Part shown: in pieces, positions 39,769 through 48,243 of the stretch
Layout: every line of letters begins with the position of its first letter
How positions within the stretch are numbered: the first letter of the stretch is position 1
Translations under genes and position numbers: made by a program
NCBI RefSeq assembly: GCF_021440345.1
Contig: NZ_JAKCNS010000022.1
Location: 60,569-124,568, forward strand
Source: Kluyvera intermedia
Lineage (GTDB): Bacteria; Pseudomonadota; Gammaproteobacteria; Enterobacterales; Enterobacteriaceae
Direction: 5' to 3'
Length of the DNA: 64,000 nucleotides
Notes under the pieces: model-generated
Database searches by the model: none
What the model was told of the DNA's origin: nothing
What the model saw: the letters and a program-made list of their open reading frames with translations, nothing else

Positions 39769-41715
39769 TTATTTACCTTTAATCTCATACAGTGGCGTTT
39801 GACCGGCAACTACATGACCTTCGGCTTTGATTACCAAACCACCGAAATCATCGCTGTTGCTGCAAACAACCGGGCTAATCATTGAACGCGCGTTAGCGTT
39901 GAGGAACTCCAGATCCATTTCCAGAATTGGCTGACCCGCAACCACTTCCGCACCCTCTTCGACCAGGCGTTTGAAGCCTTTACCTTCCAGCACGACGGTA
40001 TCGATACCCATGTGGACAACGATCTCCGCACCTTTGTCAGTTTCCAGACAGAACGCGTGGTTGGTGTTAAAGATTTTCACGATGGTACCCGCTGCCGGTG
40101 AAACAACGGTTTTATCCGTTGGTTTTACCGCTACGCCGTCGCCTACTGCTTTGCTGGCGAACGCTTCGTCAGGAACCTGTTCCAGAGCAACGATGTCACC
40201 AGTGATTGGTGAAACCAGCGCTTCAACGGTGGTCGCGTTAGCCACAGCCTGCGGTTTTACCGCGGCCGCTGCTGCCGGTGCGCTTTCTGCCGCTGCTGCA
40301 GCAACCGGGCCACGTGCAACGACTTTCTTCATTGCGTCGCCGACAGATTCAGCTTTCGCACCCACGATGACCTGAATAGTCTGTTTGTTCAGTTTTACAA
40401 CACCGGAAGCGCCCAGACGTTTACACATCGCATCGCTCACCTTCGCAGAATCACCCACGGTCAGACGCAGACGGGTAATACATGCGTCAATCGCTTTCAG
40501 GTTGTCAGTACCGCCAACCGCTGCAATGTAGCTGGTTGCCAGCTGGTTCAGACCTTCTTCGGTGTTGCTGTTGGCTTCTTCAGTCACGACGTTGTCGTCT
40601 TTGTCTTCGCGGCCAGGCGTTTTCAGGTTAAACATGCGAATAACCACGCTGAACAGCACGAAGTAGATAACGAAGAACGCCAGACCCATGACTACCAGCA
40701 TCCAGACGTTCTTACTTGCTGCCGGCAGGCTGTACATCAACACGTAGTCGATAGCACCTGCGGAGAAGGAGAAGCCAGCGTGGATACCCAGCAGCGTGGC
40801 GATAAACAGGCTTACACCGGTCAGAATCGCGTGCAGGAGGTACAGCAGCGGAGCCAGGAACATGAACAGGAATTCCAGCGGCTCGGTAACACCGGTCAGG
40901 AACGCGGTGACTGCAACGGACAGCAGCATACCGCCAACCATTGGGCGACGCTCTTTCGGTGCGGCGAAGTACATCGCCAGCGCTGCACCCGGCAGACCAA
41001 ACATCATGATTGGGAAGAAGCCGGACATGAACATACCCGCAGTGCCGTCACCCGCATAGAAGCGGTTGATGTCACCGTGGAAGACTGCGCCAGCGGCGTT
41101 GGTGAACTCACCAATCTGGAACCAGGCGATGGTGTTCAGCACCTGATGCAGACCGGTTGGGATCAGCAGACGGTTAATGAAACCGAAGATGCCGGAACCC
41201 AGCGCGCCTGCGCCGACGATCCATTCACCACCAGCATGGATTGCGTTCTGCACCGGCGGCCATACGTAGCCGAAGATGGCAGCCAGCACCAGACAGAAGA
41301 AGCCAGTGGCGATTGGAACGAAGCGTTTGCCGCCGAAGAAGCTCAGGAAGTCAGGCAGTTTGATGCCTGCCCAACGGTTATACGCGGCACCGCCGACCAG
41401 ACCGGTAATGATACCCGCCAGCACACCCATGTTAATCGCTGGGTTGATGGTGACCATGGCTTTCGTCAGGACGAAATAACCCACTGCACCCGCCAATGCT
41501 GCCGAACCCGCGTTGTCTTTCGACCAGCTGGAGGCCACACCGATAGCGAAGATTAGCGCCAGGTTATCAAAGATTGATCCACCCGCCTGTGCGATGAATG
41601 GAACGTTCAGTAAATCTGGCTGACCAAATCGCAGCAACAGCGCCGCCACCGGCAGCACGGCGATAGGGAGCTGTAACGCCCTACCCAGTCGCTGGAAAAA
41701 ACCTAAAATATTCAT
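39769..41715 (-). CDS. nagE: N-acetylglucosamine PTS permease EIICBA
   Basis: NagE imports and phosphorylates N-acetylglucosamine. The 648-residue protein has the EIIC membrane domain first (about residues 1-370, ten or so helices), then EIIB with the phospho-cysteine in AIDACITRLRLTVGD (near 412), a long Ala/Pro linker, and EIIA with the His of NTNHAFCLETDKGAEIVVHMGID. All three active sites are intact. It is divergent from nagBACD. Confidence 0.97.
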   Translation of the reverse strand: MNILGFFQRLGRALQLPIAVLPVAALLLRFGQPDLLNVPFIAQAGGSIFDNLALIFAIGVASSWSKDNAGSAALAGAVGYFVLTKAMVTINPAINMGVLAGIITGLVGGAAYNRWAGIKLPDFLSFFGGKRFVPIATGFFCLVLAAIFGYVWPPVQNAIHAGGEWIVGAGALGSGIFGFINRLLIPTGLHQVLNTIAWFQIGEFTNAAGAVFHGDINRFYAGDGTAGMFMSGFFPIMMFGLPGAALAMYFAAPKERRPMVGGMLLSVAVTAFLTGVTEPLEFLFMFLAPLLYLLHAILTGVSLFIATLLGIHAGFSFSAGAIDYVLMYSLPAASKNVWMLVVMGLAFFVIYFVLFSVVIRMFNLKTPGREDKDDNVVTEEANSNTEEGLNQLATSYIAAVGGTDNLKAIDACITRLRLTVGDSAKVSDAMCKRLGASGVVKLNKQTIQVIVGAKAESVGDAMKKVVARGPVAAAAAESAPAAAAAVKPQAVANATTVEALVSPITGDIVALEQVPDEAFASKAVGDGVAVKPTDKTVVSPAAGTIVKIFNTNHAFCLETDKGAEIVVHMGIDTVVLEGKGFKRLVEEGAEVVAGQPILEMDLEFLNANARSMISPVVCSNSDDFGGLVIKAEGHVVAGQTPLYEIKGK

Positions 41716-41841
41716 CTTATTCCCCCTACGAGACCCCGATACGGCTCATTTAAGCCATTTTTTTATTGTACAAAAAAGCATGTAACTGCGATGTCTTGTA
41801 AACTGCATTCACAACTCTTATGGATTGTGAGTGTGTGGAAG

Positions 41842-41864
41842 TTTAATTCGTATCGCAAATTAAA
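41842..41864. promoter_or_regulatory. NagC operator on the nagE side
   Basis: The near-palindrome tttaattcg-tatcg-caaattaaa is the same as the nagE-side NagC operator of E. coli. NagC bound here and at 41937-41960 can loop the DNA and repress both divergent units. Confidence 0.85.
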
Positions 41865-41874
41865 CACGTGTTTT

Positions 41875-41892
41875 TTGTGACTATTGTCACCA
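41875..41892. promoter_or_regulatory. CRP site of the nagE-nagB region
   Basis: tgtga-ctattg-tcacc is one mismatch from the CRP half-site pair TGTGA-N6-TCACA and lies between the two NagC operators, as in E. coli, where CRP activates both promoters. Confidence 0.8.
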
Positions 41893-41936
41893 AAAATTGT
41901 CAACACCACTCCCTTTCACTGGCTAACTATGAAAAC

Positions 41937-41960
41937 TTATTTTATCATTCAAAAAATCAA
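41937..41960. promoter_or_regulatory. NagC operator on the nagB side
   Basis: ttattttatcattcaaaaaa with atcaa following is nearly identical to the E. coli nagB NagC operator. The two operator centres are about 95 bases apart, roughly nine helical turns, which suits looping. Confidence 0.85.
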
Positions 41961-42057
41961 AACGGATCGCTCCCTGTCGATGTAAACAGGTTACGCTTAG
42001 AGCATGCATGGAGATGCCATCCGCCAACATCTTACATTTTACATATTGAGGTGAAGA

Positions 42058-42858
42058 ATGAGACTGATTCCTCTCGTTAACGCTGAGCAAGTCGGCAAAT
42101 GGGCAGCTCGCCATATCGTTAACCGTATCAACGCATTTAAACCTACCGCGGACCGTCCGTTCGTGCTGGGCCTGCCAACCGGCGGTACTCCGCTGGCGAC
42201 CTATAAAGTTTTAGTTGAAATGCATAAAGCGGGCCAGGTTAGTTTCCAGCACGTTGTCACTTTCAATATGGACGAATATGTAGGTCTGGCGAAAGAGCAT
42301 CCTGAAAGCTATCACAGCTTTATGAACCGTAACTTCTTCGATCATATCGATATTCCAGCAGAAAACATCAACCTGCTGAACGGCAATGCACCGGATGTTG
42401 ATGCAGAATGTCGTCGCTACGAAGAAAAAATCCGTTCATACGGCAAAATTCACCTGTTTATGGGTGGCGTAGGTAACGACGGTCATATCGCGTTTAACGA
42501 ACCGGCCTCTTCCCTCTCTTCCCGTACCCGTATCAAAACCTTGACGCACGAAACCCGCGTGGCGAACTCTCGCTTCTTTGACGGCGACGTAGCAATGGTA
42601 CCAAAATATGCGCTGACCGTAGGCGTAGGTACGCTTCTGGATGCGGAAGAAGTGATGATCCTGGTTCAGGGCGCGCCGAAAGCGCTGGCTCTGCAGCAAG
42701 CGGTTGAAGGTAACGTTAACCACATGTGGACCATTACCTGTCTGCAGCTGCACCCGAAATCACTGATCGTCTGCGATGAACCTTCCACCATGGAGTTGAA
42801 GGTCAAGACCCTGAAGTATTTCAACGAGCTCGAAGCGGAAAATATCAAAGGTCTGTAA
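42058..42858 (+). CDS. nagB: Glucosamine-6-phosphate deaminase
   Basis: NagB converts glucosamine-6-phosphate to fructose-6-phosphate and ammonia, the last step of amino-sugar breakdown. The 266-residue product matches E. coli in length. Active-site segments are FNMDEYVGL (proton-transfer Asp) and [14 protein letters not shown] (catalytic Asp, His and Glu). GGTPLATYK binds phosphate. The ATG follows attgaggtgaaga. It heads nagBACD. Confidence 0.98.
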   Translation: MRLIPLVNAEQVGKWAARHIVNRINAFKPTADRPFVLGLPTGGTPLATYKVLVEMHKAGQVSFQHVVTFNMDEYVGLAKEHPESYHSFMNRNFFDHIDIPAENINLLNGNAPDVDAECRRYEEKIRSYGKIHLFMGGVGNDGHIAFNEPASSLSSRTRIKTLTHETRVANSRFFDGDVAMVPKYALTVGVGTLLDAEEVMILVQGAPKALALQQAVEGNVNHMWTITCLQLHPKSLIVCDEPSTMELKVKTLKYFNELEAENIKGL

Positions 42859-42916
42859 TTGTCTTACCGTCCCGTGGCTCGCCGCGGGACAACATTTTTG
42901 AACACCGGGGGTCGTA

Positions 42917-44065
42917 ATGTATGCATTAACCCATGGCCGGATTTATACCGGTCACGAAATTCTGGATGACCATGCGATTATCGTCGCCAATGGCCTTATT
43001 GAACGTATTTGCCCACTGGCTGATGTACCAGCGAACGTCGAACAGCGTTCCGTTAATGGCGCCATACTCGCCCCTGGCTTTATCGACGTTCAGCTTAACG
43101 GCTGCGGCGGCGTGCAGTTCAACGATACCGCCGAAGCGGTGACCGTTGAAACGCTGGAAATCATGCAGAAAGCCAACGAGAAATCGGGCTGTACCAGCTT
43201 CCTGCCAACGCTCATCACCACCAGCGACGACCTGATGAAACAGGGCGTACGCGTGATGCGCGAATATCTGGCTAAACACCCTAATCAAGCGCTCGGTCTG
43301 CACCTTGAAGGCCCGTGGCTGAACATCGTCAAAAAAGGGACGCACAACCCAAGCTTCGTGCGTAAACCTGACGCCGAACTGGTGCAATTCCTGTGCGATA
43401 ACGCTGACGTTATCACCAAAGTCACTCTGGCACCGGAAATGGTAGACCCCGCCGTGATTACCCAACTGGCCAATGCCGGTATCGTGGTATCTGCGGGCCA
43501 CTCCAACGCCACGGCGAAAGAGGCACGTATCGGTTTCCGCGCAGGCATCTCTTTTGCAACGCACCTGTTTAACGCCATGCCGTATATGTCAGGCCGTGAA
43601 CCCGGCCTGACCGGCGCTATCCTTGATGCCAACGAAATTTACTGCGGCATCATCGCCGACGGTCTGCACGTTGACTACATCAATATCCGTAACGCCAAGC
43701 GCTTAAAAGGCGATAAACTGTGCCTCGTCACCGATGCAACTGCGCCGGCGGGTGCCAATATTGAGCAGTTCATTTTTGCTGGTAAAACAATATACTACCG
43801 CAATGGACTCTGTGTTGATGAAAACGGGACATTGAGCGGTTCGTCCCTGACCATGATTGAAGGGGTGCGTAACCTGGTCAATCACGCCAATATTGCGCTG
43901 GACGAAGTACTGCGCATGGCAACCCTCTACCCTGCTCGCGCGATTGGCGTCGACAAACAGCTGGGCAGCATCGCACCGGGCAAAGTGGCGAACCTCACTG
44001 CGTTCACCCACGATTTTAAAATCATCAAGACCATCGTTAATGGCAACGAGGTCGTTACTGAGTAA
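42917..44065 (+). CDS. nagA: N-acetylglucosamine-6-phosphate deacetylase
   Basis: NagA removes the acetyl group from GlcNAc-6-phosphate; loss of substrate also relieves induction of NagC. The 382-residue protein has the amidohydrolase-fold motifs [39 protein letters not shown] and [11 protein letters not shown] with the catalytic Asp. It follows nagB by 58 bases and precedes nagC by eight. Confidence 0.97.
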   Translation: MYALTHGRIYTGHEILDDHAIIVANGLIERICPLADVPANVEQRSVNGAILAPGFIDVQLNGCGGVQFNDTAEAVTVETLEIMQKANEKSGCTSFLPTLITTSDDLMKQGVRVMREYLAKHPNQALGLHLEGPWLNIVKKGTHNPSFVRKPDAELVQFLCDNADVITKVTLAPEMVDPAVITQLANAGIVVSAGHSNATAKEARIGFRAGISFATHLFNAMPYMSGREPGLTGAILDANEIYCGIIADGLHVDYINIRNAKRLKGDKLCLVTDATAPAGANIEQFIFAGKTIYYRNGLCVDENGTLSGSSLTMIEGVRNLVNHANIALDEVLRMATLYPARAIGVDKQLGSIAPGKVANLTAFTHDFKIIKTIVNGNEVVTE

Positions 44066-44073
44066 GAGAAAGT

Positions 44074-45294
44074 ATGACATCAGGCGGACAAGCTCAAATT
44101 GGTAATGTTGACCTCGTAAAACAGTTAAACAGCGCGGCCGTTTACCGCCTGATTGACCAGCATGGGCCAATCTCGCGTATTCAGATTGCCGAGCAGAGCC
44201 AGCTTGCGCCCGCCAGCGTGACCAAAATCACGCGTCAGCTTATTGAGCGCGGACTGATCAAAGAAGTCGATCAGCAGGCCTCCACCGGGGGCCGCCGCGC
44301 AATATCTATCATCACCGAAACCCGCAATTTCCACGCCATCGGCGTTCGTCTTGGCCGTCATGACACGACCCTCACGCTGTACGATCTGAGCAGTAAAGTG
44401 GTGGCTGAAGAGCACTATCCGCTGCCTGAGCGCACTCAGGAGACGCTGGAACATGCGCTGCTTAACACCATTGCGACGTTTATTGAATCGTGCCAGCGCA
44501 AAATCCGCGAGCTGATTGCCATCTCGGTCATCCTACCGGGCCTCGTCGATCCTGAAAGCGGCGTAATCCGCTATATGCCGCACATCCCGGTCGAAAACTG
44601 GCGTTTGGTTGAAGCGCTGGAAAAACAGTTTAAAGTCACCTGCTTTGTCGGTCATGATATCCGTAGTCTGGCGCTCGCCGAGCACTACTTTGGGGCAAGT
44701 CATGACTGCGAAGACTCCATTTTGGTGCGCGTACACCGCGGGACAGGTGCCGGGATCATCTCCAATGGGCGTATTTTTATCGGCCGTAACGGTAACGTCG
44801 GCGAAATCGGCCATATTCAGGTCGACCCGCTCGGCGAGCGCTGCCACTGCGGTAACTTTGGCTGTCTGGAAACGGTCGCCGCCAACGCCGCTATCGAGCA
44901 ACGCGTTCGTCATCTGCTGGAGCAGGGCTATCATAGCCGGTTAACGCTGGACGATTGCCATATCAAAACCATCTGCAAGGCTGCCAATAAAGGCGACCCG
45001 CTGGCGACTGAAGTGATCGAGCACGTCGGGCGTCATCTGGGAAAAACCATCGCTATCGCCATTAACCTGTTCAACCCGCAGAAAGTAGTGATAGCCGGCG
45101 AAATTATTGAGGCCGACCGCGTGCTGCTGCCCGCGATTGAAGGCTGCATTAACACTCAGGTTTTGAAGGCGTTTCGTAAAAATCTACCGGTCGTACGTTC
45201 GACTCTCGACCATCGCTCGGCGATTGGTGCTTTTGCGCTGGTAAAACGGGCGATGCTAAACGGCTCTTTGCTGCAGCATTTGCTGGAAGGCTAG
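44074..45294 (+). CDS. nagC: N-acetylglucosamine repressor NagC (ROK family)
   Basis: NagC represses the nag genes and chiP and activates glmUS in E. coli, responding to GlcNAc-6-phosphate. The 406-residue protein has an N-terminal helix-turn-helix (PISRIQIAEQSQLAPASVTKI) region, the ROK domain with VHRGTGAGIISNG, and the zinc motif CHCGNFGCLE. It lies within the operon it represses. Confidence 0.97.
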   Translation: MTSGGQAQIGNVDLVKQLNSAAVYRLIDQHGPISRIQIAEQSQLAPASVTKITRQLIERGLIKEVDQQASTGGRRAISIITETRNFHAIGVRLGRHDTTLTLYDLSSKVVAEEHYPLPERTQETLEHALLNTIATFIESCQRKIRELIAISVILPGLVDPESGVIRYMPHIPVENWRLVEALEKQFKVTCFVGHDIRSLALAEHYFGASHDCEDSILVRVHRGTGAGIISNGRIFIGRNGNVGEIGHIQVDPLGERCHCGNFGCLETVAANAAIEQRVRHLLEQGYHSRLTLDDCHIKTICKAANKGDPLATEVIEHVGRHLGKTIAIAINLFNPQKVVIAGEIIEADRVLLPAIEGCINTQVLKAFRKNLPVVRSTLDHRSAIGAFALVKRAMLNGSLLQHLLEG

Positions 45295-45361
45295 TCGTAA
45301 GAGGTAATGCTGGGGATAACGTGTATAATTACGCCTCTTTAATACAAACGCCAGGAAGTCC

Positions 45362-46114
45362 ATGACCATTCAGAATGTAATCTGTGATATTGACGGCGTG
45401 CTGATGCACGACAACGAAGCCGTGCCGGGCGCGGCAGAATTCGTCGCGCGCGTACTGGATAAAGGTATGCCGTTTGTCTGTCTGACCAACTACCCTTCAC
45501 AGACAGGTCAGGATTTGGCGAACCGCTTCGCCACTGCGGGCATCGACGTCCCGGACAGCGTGTTTTACACCTCCGCCATGGCAACCGCCGATTTTCTGCG
45601 TCGCCAGGAAGGGAAAAAAGCCTATGTTGTCGGCGAAGGCGCGCTGATCCATGAGTTGTATAAAGCCGGATTCACCATTACCGACGTCAACCCGGATTTC
45701 GTTATCGTCGGCGAAACCCGCTCCTTTAACTGGGATATGATGCACAAGGCCGCATTCTTCGTGGCCAATGGCGCACGCTTCATCGCCACGAACCCGGATA
45801 CCCATGGCCGTGGGTATTACCCGGCCTGTGGCGCACTTTGCGCAGGTATCGAAAAAATCTCTGGCCGGAAACCATTCGTCGTGGGCAAACCCAGCCCGTG
45901 GATTATCCGCGCCGCGCTCAACAAGATGCAGGCTCACTCGGAACAGACGGTTATCGTGGGCGATAATCTTCGCACCGACATCCTGGCTGGCTTCCAGGCC
46001 GGGCTGGAAACGATTCTGGTCCTCTCCGGCGTATCCACCATCGATGACATCGACAATATGCCGTTCAGGCCATCGTGGATTTACCCGTCGGTCGCCGAAA
46101 TCGAGATAATCTAA
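45362..46114 (+). CDS. nagD: HAD-IIA nucleotide phosphatase NagD/UmpH
   Basis: NagD (UmpH) is a HAD-superfamily phosphatase that hydrolyses UMP and other nucleoside monophosphates; its link to amino sugars is only positional. The 250 residues equal E. coli. HAD motifs: CDIDGVLMHDN (nucleophile Asp), CLTNYPS, and GDNLRTDILAG with the metal-binding Asp. It is 67 bases after nagC, still in the nag operon. Confidence 0.96.
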   Translation: MTIQNVICDIDGVLMHDNEAVPGAAEFVARVLDKGMPFVCLTNYPSQTGQDLANRFATAGIDVPDSVFYTSAMATADFLRRQEGKKAYVVGEGALIHELYKAGFTITDVNPDFVIVGETRSFNWDMMHKAAFFVANGARFIATNPDTHGRGYYPACGALCAGIEKISGRKPFVVGKPSPWIIRAALNKMQAHSEQTVIVGDNLRTDILAGFQAGLETILVLSGVSTIDDIDNMPFRPSWIYPSVAEIEII

Positions 46115-46508
46115 TTTTCCTGCCGTGGTCATCCATAACGGCAATACCGATGCCCAGCCGGGCATCGGCCTGATTTACCGCACTCCCTTCCCTCTTTTCT
46201 TCATGCAACTCTTTAGCTGTCACGCACGTTCCCCTGCAATGCCTGGCGACTTCGCTATCTATTCGCACCTGAAGAAGTTGAATCGTCAAAAAAATCGCAA
46301 TAAAAATGATGATCCATCAATAATAGAGAGATTCACATACGTATTTTTTAGTATTCATTAACCCCTATTGAATTATTTCTTCCCGAGGCCGAAAAAGCCT
46401 TGCACCCATCGCCCCTTTACGGCATTTTTTTAGTCATGCAAAGGCACCGCGATAGCGCAGCGCCACACAATAAAACAGCACAACACCACAGGGTTAACGG
46501 AGAAGTCT
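46115..46508. other. nagD-asnB intergenic region
   Basis: A 394-base non-coding gap. Just after nagD is a palindrome (ccgatgcccagccgggcatcgg, two bases over a twenty-base unit, at 46147-46168) without a U tract. The rest is AT-rich around 46290-46380 and should contain the asnB promoter, ending in ggttaacggagaagtct before the asnB ATG. No gene is seen. Confidence 0.5.
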
Positions 46509-48170
46509 ATGTGTTCTATTTTCGGTGTATTGGATATTAAAACTGACGCGGGCGAGCTGCGTAAAAAAGCGCTTGAGCTCTCCCGCCTGATGCGCCACCG
46601 TGGCCCAGACTGGTCCGGTATCTACGCTTGCGACAAAGCCATTCTTGCACATGAACGCCTGTCGATTGTTGACGTCAACGCCGGCGCTCAGCCGCTGTAC
46701 AACGAAAAGAAAACGCACGCCCTGGCAGTCAACGGTGAAATCTACAACCATCAGGCGCTGCGTGCAGAATACGCCGATCGCTATCAGTTCCAGACCGGTT
46801 CTGACTGTGAAGTGATCCTTGCACTGTATCAGGAAAAAGGTCCGGACTTCCTCGACGAGCTGGAAGGCATGTTCGCCTTCGCCCTGTACGACAGCGAAAA
46901 AGATGCTTACCTGATTGGCCGTGACCATATCGGTATTATTCCGCTGTATATGGGCCATGATGAATTCGGTAACTTCTACGTCGCGTCTGAAATGAAAGCG
47001 CTGACGCCGGTCTGCCGCACCATTCAGGAGTTCCCGGCCGGTAGCTACCTGTGGAGCAAAGACGGCGAAATTCGCCAGTATTATCAGCGCGATTGGTTCG
47101 ACTATGACGCGGTGAAAGACAACGTTACCGACAAAAACGAACTGCGCCAGGCGCTGGAAGAGTCGGTGAAAAGCCATCTGATGTCCGACGTGCCTTACGG
47201 CGTCCTGCTGTCCGGCGGCCTGGATTCTTCCGTTATTTCGGCTATCACCAAGAAATTCGCCGCACGCCGCGTGGAAGATCAGGAACGTTCAGAAGCCTGG
47301 TGGCCTCAGCTGCACTCCTTCGCCGTTGGCCTTGAGGGTTCCCCTGACCTGAAAGCAGCTCGGGAAGTGGCAAACCACCTCGGCACCGTGCACCATGAAA
47401 TTCACTTCACCGTGCAGGAAGGTCTGGATGCGATTCGCGACGTTATCTACCACATTGAAACCTACGATGTGACGACTATTCGCGCCTCCACGCCGATGTA
47501 TCTGATGTCGCGTAAAATCAAAGCGATGGGCATCAAGATGGTGCTGTCCGGCGAAGGGTCTGACGAAGTATTTGGCGGCTACCTGTACTTCCATAAAGCG
47601 CCAAACGCCAAAGAGCTGCATGAAGAGACCGTGCGTAAGCTGCAGGCGCTGCATATGTACGACTGTGCGCGTGCAAACAAAGCGATGTCCGCCTGGGGCG
47701 TGGAAGCGCGTGTGCCGTTCCTGGATAAGAAATTCCTCGACGTGGCGATGCGCATCAACCCACAGGATAAAATGTGCGGCAACGGCAAAATGGAAAAACA
47801 CGTGCTGCGTGAGTGCTTCGAATCCTATCTGCCAGCAAGCGTGGCATGGCGCCAGAAAGAGCAGTTCTCTGATGGTGTCGGCTACAGCTGGATTGATACG
47901 CTGAAAGAAGTCGCGGCGAAACAGGTTACTGACCAACAGCTGGAGACGGCGCATTTCCGCTTCCAGTACAACACACCGACCTCAAAAGAAGGCTATCTGT
48001 ACCGCGAAATCTTTGAAGAACTGTTCCCGGTACCAAGCGCCGCAGAGTGTGTCCCTGGTGGCCCGTCCGTGGCATGCTCTTCAGCAAAAGCAATTGAGTG
48101 GGATGAAGCGTTCAAAACCATGGACGACCCGTCAGGCCGTGCGGTAGGCGTGCACCAGTCTGCATATTAG
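46509..48170 (+). CDS. asnB: Asparagine synthetase B (glutamine-hydrolysing)
   Basis: AsnB makes asparagine from aspartate, ATP and glutamine nitrogen. The 553-residue product starts MCSIFGVLDI, where Cys2 (exposed after Met removal) is the glutaminase nucleophile. The N-terminal Ntn domain (LMRHRGPDWSG, AVNGEIYNH) is followed by the synthetase domain with PP-loop LLSGGLDSSVIS and VLSGEGSDEVFGGY. Length differs from E. coli by one residue. It is convergent with the accessory ATPase operon. Confidence 0.98.
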   Translation: MCSIFGVLDIKTDAGELRKKALELSRLMRHRGPDWSGIYACDKAILAHERLSIVDVNAGAQPLYNEKKTHALAVNGEIYNHQALRAEYADRYQFQTGSDCEVILALYQEKGPDFLDELEGMFAFALYDSEKDAYLIGRDHIGIIPLYMGHDEFGNFYVASEMKALTPVCRTIQEFPAGSYLWSKDGEIRQYYQRDWFDYDAVKDNVTDKNELRQALEESVKSHLMSDVPYGVLLSGGLDSSVISAITKKFAARRVEDQERSEAWWPQLHSFAVGLEGSPDLKAAREVANHLGTVHHEIHFTVQEGLDAIRDVIYHIETYDVTTIRASTPMYLMSRKIKAMGIKMVLSGEGSDEVFGGYLYFHKAPNAKELHEETVRKLQALHMYDCARANKAMSAWGVEARVPFLDKKFLDVAMRINPQDKMCGNGKMEKHVLRECFESYLPASVAWRQKEQFSDGVGYSWIDTLKEVAAKQVTDQQLETAHFRFQYNTPTSKEGYLYREIFEELFPVPSAAECVPGGPSVACSSAKAIEWDEAFKTMDDPSGRAVGVHQSAY

Positions 48171-48190
48171 TCAGCGTGATGCTTAAATAG

Positions 48191-48229
48191 AAAAGCCCTC
48201 TGATGGTGACATCAGGGGGCTTTTTTTTG
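48191..48229 (+). terminator. asnB intrinsic terminator
   Basis: Hairpin aaaagccctctgat...atcagggggctttt followed by T residues, between the convergent asnB and ATPase genes. The stem also has A residues on the left side, so it may work in both directions. Confidence 0.88.
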
Positions 48230-48243
48230 GGCGAGGGTTAAGT